Assembly (NCBI RefSeq): GCF_011320075.1
Contig: NZ_JAANPA010000031.1
Location: 1-40,764 of the forward strand
DNA length: 40,764 bases
Source: Sphingosinicella sp. YJ22
Lineage (GTDB): Bacteria > Pseudomonadota > Alphaproteobacteria > Sphingomonadales > Sphingomonadaceae
Reading direction: 5' to 3'
This document shows, one piece after another, positions 1-7,368 of the stretch (positions are counted from its first letter, which is position 1; each line of letters begins with the position of its first letter). The translations under genes and the position numbers were made by a program. The notes below the pieces were generated by a model. It searched no databases and had not been told where the DNA came from. It worked only from the letters and a program-made list of their open reading frames with translations.

Positions 1-2
1 CC

Positions 3-332
3 CCCCCCCTCCCTGGAGAAGGAGAACGCAAGCGGGATCGTTTCACGTGGCTGGAGATCAGGCGTGTGGTCCACCGATCTGCCGACTCCGGCCCGCATCC
101 GGGCTCGGTGCCCTCGCCGATGGTCGGCACCGTTTATCTCTCGGCCGAACCCGGCTCGAAGCCGTTCGTCGCCGTCGGCGACTCGGTGTCGGAGGGCCAG
201 ACCCTTCTGATCATCGAGGCGATGAAAGTGATGAACCAGATCCAGGCGCCGCGCGCCGGCACGGTCACCCGAATCTGCGTCCAGAATGCCGAGCCCGTCG
301 AGTTCGGCCAGCCGCTGGTCGTGATCGAGTAA
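3..332 (+). CDS. accB: Biotin carboxyl carrier protein of acetyl-CoA carboxylase, 5' part missing or scrambled
   Basis: The C-terminal biotinyl domain of BCCP carries biotin between the carboxylase and carboxyltransferase of acetyl-CoA carboxylase, the first step of fatty acid synthesis. The biotinylation motif EAMKVMN is present, with the target lysine codon at 225-227. The family hallmark [10 protein letters not shown] precedes it and the domain ends normally in QPLVVIE. Family resemblance begins near position 72. The frame stays open to the left edge, but that stretch ([14 protein letters not shown] and on) does not look like the Ala/Pro-rich linker or N-terminal helix of BCCP, and it starts with a run of nine C. 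It is therefore either unusual or an assembly edge. The stop is one base before the accC start, so the two genes are co-transcribed. The domain is certain; the 5' boundary is not. Confidence 0.85.
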   Translation, partial: PPLPGEGERKRDRFTWLEIRRVVHRSADSGPHPGSVPSPMVGTVYLSAEPGSKPFVAVGDSVSEGQTLLIIEAMKVMNQIQAPRAGTVTRICVQNAEPVEFGQPLVVIE

Positions 333-333
333 G

Positions 334-1683
334 ATGCCGGATATCCAGAAAGTCCTGATCGCCAATCGCGGCGAGATCGCGCTCCGAATCCACCGCGCCT
401 GCCACGAGATGGGCATCCGCACGGTCGCGGTCCATTCGACCGCCGACGCCGACGCGATGCACGTCCGCCTCGCCGACGAGGCGGTGTGCATCGGCCCGCC
501 GAGCGCGACCGACTCCTACCTCAACATCCCCAACATCATCTCGGCCGCCGAGATCGCCCATGCCGACGCGATCCATCCCGGCTACGGCTTCCTATCCGAG
601 AACGCGCAGTTCGCCGAGATCGTCGAGGCCCACAACCTCATCTGGATCGGCCCGAAGCCCGAGCATATCCGAACGATGGGCGACAAGGTCGAGGCGAAGC
701 GCACCGCCGGCGCGCTCGGCCTGCCGCTCGTGCCCGGCTCCGACGGGGCGATCGAGGACGTCGCCGAAGCCAAGCGTCTCGCCCGCGACATCGGCTATCC
801 GGTGATCATCAAGGCCGCGTCGGGCGGCGGCGGCCGTGGCATGAAGGTGTGCGCGAGCGAGGACCAGCTCAAGACCCTGATGGCCCAGGCCGGCAGCGAG
901 GCGAAGGCCGCCTTCGGCGACGCCACCGTCTACATGGAGAAATATCTCGGCGACCCGCGCCACATCGAGTTCCAGGTGTTCGGGGACGGCGAGGGCAACG
1001 CCATCCATCTCGGCGAGCGCGACTGCTCGCTCCAGCGTCGCCACCAGAAGGTGCTCGAGGAAGCCCCCTCCCCGGTCATCAGCGCCGAGCAGCGCGCCGA
1101 GATGGGCGGGATCGTCGCCAAGGCGATGGCCGAGATGGGCTATCGCGGCGCCGGCACGATCGAGTTCCTCTACGAGAACGGCGAGTTCTACTTCATCGAG
1201 ATGAACACCCGGCTCCAGGTCGAGCATCCGGTGACCGAGATGATCACCGGCCTCGACCTCGTCCGCGAGCAGATCCGGATCGCCGAGGGCAAGGGCCTGA
1301 CTCTCCGCCAGGATGACGTTCAGTTTCGCGGCCACGCCATCGAGGTGCGAATCAACGCCGAGGACCCGGCGACCTTCGCCCCCTCCCCCGGCCTGGTGAA
1401 GAATTTCCACGCGCCGGGCGGAATGAACGTCCGGGTCGATAGCGGCCTCTATTCGGGCTACCGAGTGCCGCCTTATTACGACTCGATGGTCGCCAAGCTG
1501 ATCGTCTACGGCACCACCCGCGACGGCGCGATGCGCCGTCTCCGCCGCGCGCTGGAGGAGTTCGTCATCGAAGGCATCAGGACCACCATCCCGCTCCACC
1601 AGGCGGTGATCGAGGATCCCGAATTCCTTTCGGGCGACTATACGATCAAGTGGCTCGAGGAGTGGCTGCAGAAGCAGCAATGA
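334..1683 (+). CDS. accC: Biotin carboxylase subunit of acetyl-CoA carboxylase
   Basis: ATP-dependent carboxylation of the biotin carried by AccB; 449 residues, the normal length. The order is an N-terminal biotin carboxylase domain (about 1-112, starting [13 protein letters not shown]), an ATP-grasp domain (about 115-330) and a C-terminal domain. Visible catalytic features are the glycine-rich loop GGGGRGMK (164-171), ATP-site lysines K118 and K160, the RRHQK segment (235-239), metal ligands E277 and E289 ([12 protein letters not shown]), and R293, Q295 and E297. The ATG lies one base after the accB stop, indicating tight translational coupling. The downstream arsC-like frame begins immediately after. 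Nothing in the gene looks damaged. Confidence 0.98.
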   Translation: MPDIQKVLIANRGEIALRIHRACHEMGIRTVAVHSTADADAMHVRLADEAVCIGPPSATDSYLNIPNIISAAEIAHADAIHPGYGFLSENAQFAEIVEAHNLIWIGPKPEHIRTMGDKVEAKRTAGALGLPLVPGSDGAIEDVAEAKRLARDIGYPVIIKAASGGGGRGMKVCASEDQLKTLMAQAGSEAKAAFGDATVYMEKYLGDPRHIEFQVFGDGEGNAIHLGERDCSLQRRHQKVLEEAPSPVISAEQRAEMGGIVAKAMAEMGYRGAGTIEFLYENGEFYFIEMNTRLQVEHPVTEMITGLDLVREQIRIAEGKGLTLRQDDVQFRGHAIEVRINAEDPATFAPSPGLVKNFHAPGGMNVRVDSGLYSGYRVPPYYDSMVAKLIVYGTTRDGAMRRLRRALEEFVIEGIRTTIPLHQAVIEDPEFLSGDYTIKWLEEWLQKQQ

Positions 1684-1694
1684 GGACCGGCGGC

Positions 1695-2030
1695 ATGAAG
1701 GCGACGATCTACCACAATCCGCGCTGCGGCACGTCGCGCAACGCTCTCGCCATGATCGAGGAGGCCGGCGCCGACGTCACCGTGATCGAATATCTTAAGG
1801 CCCCGCCGAGCCGCGACGAGCTGAAGCGCCTCTACGAGCGCGCCGGAATCACGCCGCGCGAGGGCCTTCGCGCCAAGGAGGAGGCCGCGGCCGGCCTCGC
1901 CGACGCCAGCGACGACGAGATCCTCGACGCGATGATGCGCGACCCGATCCTCATCAACCGCCCGCTCGTCGAGACCGACAAAGGCGTCCGCCTCGCCCGC
2001 CCGTCGGAGACGGTCAAGGACATCCTCTAG
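1695..2030 (+). CDS. arsC: ArsC/Spx-family arsenate reductase-like protein
   Basis: A 111-residue thioredoxin-fold protein of the ArsC/Spx family. It opens MKATIYHNPRCGTSRN, which holds the single N-terminal nucleophilic cysteine (C11) in the HNP-x-CGTSRN context of glutaredoxin-coupled arsenate reductases. The later INRPLV segment carries the conserved arginine-proline. Enzymes of this type reduce arsenate to arsenite with glutathione/glutaredoxin. The start at 1695 is chosen for GAGGA at 1682-1686, eight bases upstream. A start at 1680 that overlaps the accC stop (ATGA) would add five residues. No arsB, acr3 or arsR is adjacent and the gene sits in an acc/aat housekeeping run, so a role outside arsenic resistance is possible. 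Confidence 0.88.
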   Translation: MKATIYHNPRCGTSRNALAMIEEAGADVTVIEYLKAPPSRDELKRLYERAGITPREGLRAKEEAAAGLADASDDEILDAMMRDPILINRPLVETDKGVRLARPSETVKDIL

Positions 2031-2110
2031 GCAAGAGCGTTCGCCGGGAGTCGGCGACGACACGATCCAGGTAATTCCAGATCGGCCGAACTTGTTCTAA
2101 CCTGCCCGCC

Positions 2111-2839
2111 ATGGCGGCGATCGATCCCGACCTGTTGCTTCGCGCCTATGCGATCGGCGTGTTCCCAATGTCCGATGGCCGCGAGGCCAAGGACGTCTAC
2201 TGGGTCGAGCCGCGGCGCCGCGCCATCCTGCCGCTCGACGGTTTCCATCTGTCGAGGTCGCTCAAGAAGACGATCCGTTCGGACCGCTTCACCGTCACCC
2301 GCGACACCGCCTTCGCCGAGGTCATCCGCGCCTGCGCCGAACGCGACGAGACGTGGATCAACCCCGCCATCGAGCAGAGCTACACGACGCTCCACGCATT
2401 GGGGCAGGCGCATTCGATCGAGACATGGTTCGATGGGGAGCTGGTCGGCGGCCTCTACGGAGTGCGCCTCGGCCCTGCTTTCTTCGGCGAGAGCATGTTC
2501 AGCCGCGCCACCGACGCCTCCAAGGTCGCGCTCGCCTGGCTGGTTGCTCGGCTGATCGCCGGCGGCTACCGCCTGCTCGACTGCCAGTTCATGACCGATC
2601 ACCTCAAGAGCCTCGGGGCGATCGAGGTCACCCAGCAGCGCTACCTGGAGATGTTGACCGCCGAGTTGGAGGCCGCCGGCTCGTTCGACTCGCCGCCGGT
2701 GTCCTCGGTCCGCCGCGGCGGCGTCGAGGAGGCCGACTTCGGCAAGCTCGACCGGTTGCTCGAGGACGCGGCGGGCGCTTCCGGGGCGGCCGGCGCGCCG
2801 GGATGCGTCATCGCGCAGCTCTTGACCCAGACGTCGTAG
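2111..2839 (+). CDS. aat: Leucyl/phenylalanyl-tRNA-protein transferase
   Basis: Transfers Leu or Phe from aminoacyl-tRNA to the N-terminal Arg or Lys of proteins, marking them for ClpS/ClpAP degradation (N-degron pathway); cytoplasmic. It has 242 residues, close to the usual 230-240. Family signatures are LLLRAYAIGVFPMSDGR near the N terminus, WVEPRRRAILPLDGFH, ETWFDGELVGGLYGVRLG and FFGESMFSRATDASKVAL in the catalytic GNAT-like core, and LLDCQFMTDHLKSLGA. The C-terminal 66 codons overlap the 3' end of the DUF2155 gene on the opposite strand. The tail IAQLLTQTS looks like a genuine Aat end, so the overlap is not caused by read-through. Confidence 0.96.
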   Translation: MAAIDPDLLLRAYAIGVFPMSDGREAKDVYWVEPRRRAILPLDGFHLSRSLKKTIRSDRFTVTRDTAFAEVIRACAERDETWINPAIEQSYTTLHALGQAHSIETWFDGELVGGLYGVRLGPAFFGESMFSRATDASKVALAWLVARLIAGGYRLLDCQFMTDHLKSLGAIEVTQQRYLEMLTAELEAAGSFDSPPVSSVRRGGVEEADFGKLDRLLEDAAGASGAAGAPGCVIAQLLTQTS

Positions 2840-3261
2840 ACCGGGTGCTCGACGACGTTGAGCGACGGGCTTTCCTTGTAGACCCAGCCCGAGAAGATCC
2901 TGCGAAACTGGCCCTGGCGGTCAGCCGTGTCGACCTGGATGAAGGCCCCGGTGAGCTGTTGCGGCTCGTGCGGCGCGGTCGTCTCGCAGGCGCGCAGGCG
3001 GATGATGATGTCGTTGTCGCGCACCGCCTGGCCCGGCCGCAGGGTGAGGTCGCGGGCGATGCCGTTGCGCTTGTTGACCAGGCCGATCACCGCGACTCGC
3101 TCGGCCATCGGCGTGGTTCCCGGCGCCAGCGTGTCGGCCGACGCGCGCACCGGCTCCGACTCGACCTGGCCGTTGGTCGCCTGGTTGTCCGCACCGTCGC
3201 CGCAGGCGGCGAGCGCGGTCAGGCCGGCAAGGGCGGCGGCGGTGAGGAAAGTGCGGCGCAT
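2641..3261 (-). CDS. DUF2155 family lipoprotein/periplasmic protein
   Basis: A 206-residue secreted protein of the alphaproteobacterial DUF2155 family, function unknown. The N-terminus MRRTFLTAAALAGLTALAAC is a signal peptide ending in a lipobox-like LAAC (C20), so it is probably a lipoprotein. The conserved domain follows (about 55-140) and ends in the typical GW-x-SPSLNVVEHPVYDVWVKSC stretch. After it comes a low-complexity Pro/Ala/Ser tail of about 65 residues, which lies entirely over the 3' end of aat on the other strand. The start is placed at 3261 because it begins the signal peptide; the longer open frame upstream reads into the NDUFA12 gene. The gap to that gene is 17 bases, so the two are probably co-transcribed. 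Confidence 0.9.
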   Translation of the reverse strand: MRRTFLTAAALAGLTALAACGDGADNQATNGQVESEPVRASADTLAPGTTPMAERVAVIGLVNKRNGIARDLTLRPGQAVRDNDIIIRLRACETTAPHEPQQLTGAFIQVDTADRQGQFRRIFSGWVYKESPSLNVVEHPVYDVWVKSCAMTHPGAPAAPEAPAASSSNRSSLPKSASSTPPRRTEDTGGESNEPAASNSAVNISR

Positions 3262-3278
3262 GGGAAAGCGGCCGATGC

Positions 3279-3659
3279 CTATTCCGGAGTCCACGCCTGG
3301 TAGTCGCCGCTCGCCGCTTGGCGATGGCCGCCGCTGGCGAGCGCGCCGGTCGGACGGTAGGCATGGGGAGTCCCGGTCAGGTTCGGAGTCGGGTCCCTGA
3401 GGAATTTGGGCGCCGGCGGAAGCGCCTTGTCCGGCACGTCGTCGATCTGCTTGTGCATCCACGAATACCACTCGGGCGGGATTCGGCTCGCGTCATTCTC
3501 GCCGTTGTAGATGACGTAGCGGCGGTCGGCCTTCTTGGACTGGTAATAGATGTTGCCGGCGGCATCGCGGCCCACCTCGCGGCCCGAGCCGCGGATGTGC
3601 AGGCCGGCGCCGATCGTAGCGCCGTTCCACCAGGTGAAGATCTTGCCGAGGAAACCCAT
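3279..3659 (-). CDS. NADH:ubiquinone oxidoreductase accessory subunit, NDUFA12 family
   Basis: A 126-residue protein of the NDUFA12/B17.2 family, an accessory subunit of respiratory complex I found in alphaproteobacteria and mitochondria. It starts MGFLGKIFTWWNGATIGAGL, followed by the family core VGRDAAGNIYYQSK, RRYVIYNGENDASRIPPEWY and WMHKQIDDVP, and ends in a Pro-rich tail with PNLTGTPHAYRPTG. The length is normal. It lies between the cold-shock gene (41 bases upstream) and the DUF2155 gene (17 bases downstream), all on the minus strand. The nuo operon itself is not in the window, so the subunit is encoded away from its complex. Confidence 0.96.
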   Translation of the reverse strand: MGFLGKIFTWWNGATIGAGLHIRGSGREVGRDAAGNIYYQSKKADRRYVIYNGENDASRIPPEWYSWMHKQIDDVPDKALPPAPKFLRDPTPNLTGTPHAYRPTGALASGGHRQAASGDYQAWTPE

Positions 3660-3700
3660 GGGTCGCGCCTAGCCTCGTTCGCGGCTCCGGCGCAATCCCT

Positions 3701-4294
3701 TCAGCGCGCTTCGACCTCGACCGCGAGCGGGCCCTTCTTGCCGGTCGCGATGCGCGCCCGCAGCGGCTGGTCGGGGAACAGGTCGGTGAGGCCGCCGCGG
3801 CGCACCGTCTCCATGTGCACGAAGATGTCCTCGTCGTCGCCCTCGTCGCGGACCAGGAAGCCGTAGCCGCGCAGGCGATTGAACCATTTGACCTTGACCG
3901 CCTCGAACGCGCCGGCGGAGTCGAGCAAGGCGGCGGGGTTGACCCGCTCACTCTGTTCCGCCTGGGTGCGGTTCAATTCCGGCACCAGCGCCTGGCTGAG
4001 GTCGATGCTGATCACCTTGCGCGCCTGCAGCCCGCGCTCCTGATGGGCGACCAGGCATTCGACGATCGCGCCCTCGGGCAGGCTGCGCCGGTCATGCTCG
4101 CGAAGCACGGTGAAATGGATGAGGACGTCGCCCTCGACCTCCTCGCTGACGACGAAGCCGAAGCCGCGCGTGGCGTCGAACCATTTGACCGAGCCGGTGA
4201 CCCGCTGCAGGGCGTCGCCATCCGCCGCCGCGGGATGACCGCCTCCGGTGCCGCTGACGGCCCCGCCTTCCCCACTCTCGCTGCGCGACATCAT
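3701..4294 (-). CDS. Tandem cold-shock-domain protein (CspD-like)
   Basis: A 197-residue protein with two cold-shock domains, a form typical of alphaproteobacteria, in contrast to the 70-residue single-domain Csp. Domain 1 is about residues 32-97 (GSVKWFDATRGFGFV, then VLIHF). Domain 2 is about 130-196 (VKVKWFNRLRGYGFL, then DIFVH). Both keep the aromatic RNP1 and RNP2 surfaces that bind single-stranded RNA or DNA. The linker (98-129) is charged and probably flexible. It begins with two successive ATG codons (4294, 4291) and I cannot tell which is used. It lies 68 bases downstream of recX on the same strand. Likely role: RNA chaperone or stress/stationary-phase regulator. Confidence 0.93.
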   Translation of the reverse strand: MMSRSESGEGGAVSGTGGGHPAAADGDALQRVTGSVKWFDATRGFGFVVSEEVEGDVLIHFTVLREHDRRSLPEGAIVECLVAHQERGLQARKVISIDLSQALVPELNRTQAEQSERVNPAALLDSAGAFEAVKVKWFNRLRGYGFLVRDEGDDEDIFVHMETVRRGGLTDLFPDQPLRARIATGKKGPLAVEVEAR

Positions 4295-4362
4295 CAACGG
4301 CCTATCAACCACGGCACCGTAGAAGTACCATGGTTTTGCATTTTGTGAACTGTCGCAGGCGA

Positions 4363-4902
4363 TTAATCGTCCGCTTCCGGGAATTCGCCGGGCCGGGCGG
4401 CGACGATCTTGCGGGCGACACCGAGCGGGTGGCCGGCGCGCAGCATCGCCGCCAGCTTTTTCTCCCGTTCCGGACGCTCCGGCCAGGCATCGGCATAGGG
4501 CCCGATCCGCCGCCGCTCGGCGAAGCGCAGCGCCGCATTCCACGCTTCGGACTCGGCATGGGCGCGCGCCGCGGCGCCGTCGGCTTCGTCGACGCCGGCG
4601 ACCTTCAGCGCGGTGTCGACCCGCCGAGCGCCGTAGCCGCGCCGCGACAGCGACTCCGCCCGCGCCGTCGCGAAGGCGGCGTCGTCGACATAGCCGAGCC
4701 TGGCACAGCGCTCGACCAGGCCGTCCACTGGGGCCTCGCCCTCGCCGCCCCAGCCCCGCTCGCGCAGCTTGCGCGCCAGATAGGCCTTGAGTTTCGCCCG
4801 CGTAACGGCGTAGCGGCCCGCATAGTTGACGGCGAGCCGTTCGAGCCCCTCGCCGTCGAGCGGCGGCACCGCGCGTTTGTGACGTTCCTGTTGCACGGCC
4901 AT
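4363..4902 (-). CDS. recX: RecX family regulatory protein
   Basis: A 179-residue basic, helical protein matching RecX, which binds RecA filaments and limits RecA recombinase and coprotease activity. Visible family features are the first three-helix repeat (LERLAVNYAGRYAVTRAKL with LARKLRERGW), the second repeat (LVERCARLGYVDDAAFATAR, SLSRRGYGARRV) and a weaker third repeat (EKKLAAMLRAGHPLGVARKI). It is not next to recA, which is common in alphaproteobacteria. It heads the minus-strand run recX - cold-shock - NDUFA12 - DUF2155 and is divergent from the acyl-AMP ligase, with about 100 bases between their starts. Confidence 0.92.
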   Translation of the reverse strand: MAVQQERHKRAVPPLDGEGLERLAVNYAGRYAVTRAKLKAYLARKLRERGWGGEGEAPVDGLVERCARLGYVDDAAFATARAESLSRRGYGARRVDTALKVAGVDEADGAAARAHAESEAWNAALRFAERRRIGPYADAWPERPEREKKLAAMLRAGHPLGVARKIVAARPGEFPEADD

Positions 4903-5002
4903 GATTGTGCCACAGTGGAGCCGGATTATGAACGCGCTCGCCGCCTTAGGGCAGGCTCGGTGCCCTGTGCTGCCGAGGCGCGGCGACCAGGCAAGCTTAG
5001 CA

Positions 5003-6775
5003 ATGAGGATTCAGCCAGACGTGATTGAGAATGGTGCAGGCGCCGGCACTGCCGAGCCGACCCCCACCGACGATGGCACGGTCCGCCGCCTGGCGGACTT
5101 TGCGACGCTCGGCGAGGCCCTCGATTATGCGGCGCTCGGCCAGCGCGGCCTCAATTTCCACGATGCCCGAGCGCGCCTCGAGCGGGTCTATCCGTTCAGC
5201 GACCTGCGCAGCGACGCCCTGGCCTGGGCGCACCGCCTGATCGCGCGCGGCGTCAAGCCGGGCGACCGCATCGCCCTGATCGCCGAGACCGCGCCTGAAT
5301 TCTGCTCGCTCTTCTTCGGCACCGTCTATGCCGGCGCCTGGCCGATCCCGCTGCCGCTGCCGACCTCGTTCGGCGGCGCGCAATCCTATATCGATCAGCT
5401 CGGAGTCCAGCTGAAGAGCGCGGACCCGCTGATGCTGGTCTATCCGCCGATGCTGGCCAACCTCGCCGGCGCCGCCGCCGAGGCGGCCGGAGTTCCCGGC
5501 CTCGACTGGGCCAGCTTCGGCGCCGAGGACGCGCCCGCGGTCGATCTTCCGCCCGCCAGCCCCGACGATATCGCCTATCTGCAATATTCGAGCGGCTCGA
5601 CCCGCTTCCCGCACGGCGTCATCATCACCCACCGCGCGCTGATGAGCAATCTCGCCGCCCACAGCCACGGAATGAAGCTGGGCGACGGCGACCGCGGCGT
5701 CGCCTGGCTGCCTTTCTACCATGACATGGGCCTGGTCGGCTGCCTCCTGTCGCCGGTCGCCAACCAGATGTCGGCCGACTATCTGAAGACCGAGGATTTC
5801 GCGCGCCGTCCGCTCGCCTGGCTCGACCTCATCAGCCGCCACAAGGGCACGACGATGAGCTATTCGCCGAGCTTCGGCTACGACATCTGCGCGCGCCGCG
5901 TGTCGAGCCAGGTCAACGTCGCCGAGCGCTTCGACCTTTCGCGCTGGCGGGTCGCCGGCAACGGCGCCGACATGATCCGCCCGGACGTGATGCAGGCCTT
6001 CGTCGACGCCTTCGCGCCGGCCGGCTTCAACGCCAAGGCGTTCCTACCCAGCTACGGACTCGCCGAAGCCACCCTCGCGGTGTCGATCATGCCCCCGGGC
6101 GAAGGAATCGTCGTCGAGCTGGTCGAGGAGACCCTGCTCGCCGGCGGCACCACCGGCGAGCGCGACCGCCCGCAGCGCTATCGGTCGGTGGTCAATTGCG
6201 GCAAGCCCGCGCTCGGCATGGAGATCGAGATTCGCGACGAGAGCGGCAACCCGCTCTCCGAGCGCGAGGTCGGCAAGGTCTGGTGCCGCGGCTCGTCGGT
6301 CATGACCGGCTATTTCCGCGACGAGGAAGCGACCCAGGCCTGTCTCTCCGAGGACGGCTGGCTCGACACCGGCGACATGGGCTATCTCAGCGACGGCTAC
6401 ATCTACATCGTCGGCCGCGCCAAGGACATGATCATCATCAACGGCAAGAACCACTGGCCCCAGGACATCGAATGGGCGGTGGAGCAGCTGCCGGGCTTCA
6501 AGGCTGGCGACATCGCCGCTTTCTCGGTCACCACCCAGGGCGGCGAGGAAACCCCCGCGGTGCTCGTCCAGTGCCGCACCTCGGACCTCGACGAGCGCGC
6601 CAAGCTCCGCGAGCTGATCCGCGAGCGGGTCCGCGCGATCACCGGCATCAACTGCGTGATCGAGCTGGTCCCGCCCCGCTCGCTGCCGCGCACCAGCTCG
6701 GGCAAGCTGTCCCGCGCCAAAGCCCGCAATCTTTATCTCAGCGGCGAGATCCCGACTTACGACATCGCTGCCTAG
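5003..6775 (+). CDS. Fatty acyl-AMP ligase (AMP-forming adenylation enzyme)
   Basis: An adenylate-forming enzyme (590 residues) activating a fatty acid as acyl-AMP. It has the ATP loop YSSGSTRFPHGVIITH (about 195), FYHDMGLVG, the adenine-site motif YGLAEATL, LDTGDMGYL and the C-terminal hinge plus GKNHWPQDIE. Similarity to FAAL enzymes rather than acyl-CoA synthetases is seen in SYSPSFGYDICARR, WRVAGNGADMIRPD and the ITGINCVIELVPPRSLPRTSSGKLSR end, so the acyl group probably goes to an acyl carrier protein. The start at 5003 puts the N-terminus at the family's usual length; ATGs at 4928 and further upstream are possible. No ACP or polyketide/sphingolipid partner is adjacent. Its stop is 48 bases before tRNA-Trp. 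Confidence 0.9.
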   Translation: MRIQPDVIENGAGAGTAEPTPTDDGTVRRLADFATLGEALDYAALGQRGLNFHDARARLERVYPFSDLRSDALAWAHRLIARGVKPGDRIALIAETAPEFCSLFFGTVYAGAWPIPLPLPTSFGGAQSYIDQLGVQLKSADPLMLVYPPMLANLAGAAAEAAGVPGLDWASFGAEDAPAVDLPPASPDDIAYLQYSSGSTRFPHGVIITHRALMSNLAAHSHGMKLGDGDRGVAWLPFYHDMGLVGCLLSPVANQMSADYLKTEDFARRPLAWLDLISRHKGTTMSYSPSFGYDICARRVSSQVNVAERFDLSRWRVAGNGADMIRPDVMQAFVDAFAPAGFNAKAFLPSYGLAEATLAVSIMPPGEGIVVELVEETLLAGGTTGERDRPQRYRSVVNCGKPALGMEIEIRDESGNPLSEREVGKVWCRGSSVMTGYFRDEEATQACLSEDGWLDTGDMGYLSDGYIYIVGRAKDMIIINGKNHWPQDIEWAVEQLPGFKAGDIAAFSVTTQGGEETPAVLVQCRTSDLDERAKLRELIRERVRAITGINCVIELVPPRSLPRTSSGKLSRAKARNLYLSGEIPTYDIAA

Positions 6776-6781
6776 TCCGCC

Positions 6782-6810
6782 TTGCGGAGGCCGGATAGTC
6801 CCGCTATCTG
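6782..6810 (+). promoter_or_regulatory. Candidate promoter of tRNA-Trp
   Basis: TTGCGG at 6782-6787 and TATCTG at 6805-6810 are separated by exactly 17 bases. The -10 lies 13 bases before the mature tRNA start, which puts transcription initiation just upstream of the tRNA. The match to the sigma-70 consensus is partial; position supports it more than sequence. Confidence 0.4.
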
Positions 6811-6823
6811 GCCCGTCCGGCAC

Positions 6824-6899
6824 AGGAGTGTAGCTCAGCTGGTAGAGCATCGGTCTCCAAAACCGAGGGCCGTGGGTTCGAGTCCCTCCACTCCTGCCA
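6824..6899 (+). tRNA. trpT: tRNA-Trp (anticodon CCA)
   Basis: A complete cloverleaf of 76 nt with encoded CCA. The acceptor stem AGGAGTG (6824-6830) pairs with CACTCCT (6889-6895). The D arm is GCTCAGCTGGTAGAGC. The anticodon stem TCGGT/ACCGA (6850-6854, 6862-6866) encloses the loop CTCCAAA, with CCA at 6857-6859. The T arm contains GGTTCGAGTCC, then discriminator G6896 and CCA. A tRNA-Trp just upstream of secE-nusG is common bacterial gene order, which supports orthology of the whole cluster. Confidence 0.98.
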
Positions 6900-6950
6900 A
6901 GCCGAAGCGAGGCGCGTAGCGCCGGTCTGCAAGGCCGGAGCGCACCGCCG

Positions 6951-7002
6951 GTCAGTCTTGCCGAGCAAGGACTGACGTCGCGGGATTTACTCCCGTGACG
7001 CC
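6951..7002 (+). repeat. Dispersed hairpin repeat, copy 1 (tRNA-Trp/secE intergenic)
   Basis: GTCAGTCTTG (6951-6960) can pair with CAAGGACTGAC (6966-6976). A second small stem follows, CGGGA-TTTAC-TCCCG, flanked by GTCG/TGACG. The segment from GGACTGACGTC to CGTGACG recurs almost unchanged at 9174-9204 and 10303-10333. The GCGAGGCGCGTAGCG text just upstream (6907-6920) also recurs near 10173. It lies in a non-coding 251-base gap. Confidence 0.7.
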
Positions 7003-7024
7003 CGCTTCAAGCAAAGTACCCACC

Positions 7025-7053
7025 TTGCTTTCCCTTTACCCCGCCGTTATTCG
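7025..7053 (+). promoter_or_regulatory. Candidate promoter of secE-nusG
   Basis: TTGCTT at 7025-7030 and TATTCG at 7048-7053 have a 17-base spacer, giving a start near 7060 and a 5' leader of about 90 bases before secE. It lies downstream of the hairpin repeat, so secE-nusG need not depend on read-through from tRNA-Trp. The consensus match is moderate. Confidence 0.35.
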
Positions 7054-7150
7054 GCCTATCTCCCGTGCATCGGAAATCCCCTGGCTGACCGGCCCACCGG
7101 TCCCGGGCGGCTGTCCGAAGACGGCAGATTTTCACAAGGAACAGGCACAG

Positions 7151-7348
7151 GTGGCGAAAACCTCCCCAGGCGAATTCTTCCGGCAGGTCCGGGCCGAGAC
7201 CGCGAAGGTGGTGTGGCCGACGCGCAAGGAAGTGATGATGACCGCGGTCCTGGTGGTGATCATGACCACGATCCTCGGCCTGTTCTTCTTCGGGGTCGAT
7301 TCGGCGTTCAGCGCGATCGTGCGCAATCTCATCGCCCTCATCAGCTAA
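7151..7348 (+). CDS. secE: Preprotein translocase subunit SecE
   Basis: A 65-residue single-span inner-membrane subunit of the SecYEG translocon. It has the short SecE form: an amphipathic region with the signature QVRAETAKVVWPTRKEVMMT (about 12-31), then one hydrophobic segment (about 32-49) and a short C-terminal part. The start is GTG at 7151, supported by AAGGAA at 7136-7141 nine bases upstream. Longer in-frame starts would add residues not seen in the family. It is followed 20 bases later by nusG, the standard pairing. Confidence 0.95.
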   Translation: MAKTSPGEFFRQVRAETAKVVWPTRKEVMMTAVLVVIMTTILGLFFFGVDSAFSAIVRNLIALIS

Positions 7349-7368
7349 TCGGAGCACAAGAGCCCCCC

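Noticed and set aside
2353-3303. Plus-strand frame covering aat and the DUF2155 gene in another phase
   Set aside because: Arg/Pro/Ala-rich shadow frame without motifs; both real genes in the region are supported by family signatures.
4330-5028. Plus-strand open frame opposite recX
   Set aside because: recX on the minus strand has clear family motifs; the plus-strand reading has none.
6900-6950. Possible phage attachment site next to tRNA-Trp
   Set aside because: The tRNA 3' end is not duplicated downstream and no integrase is present in the window.
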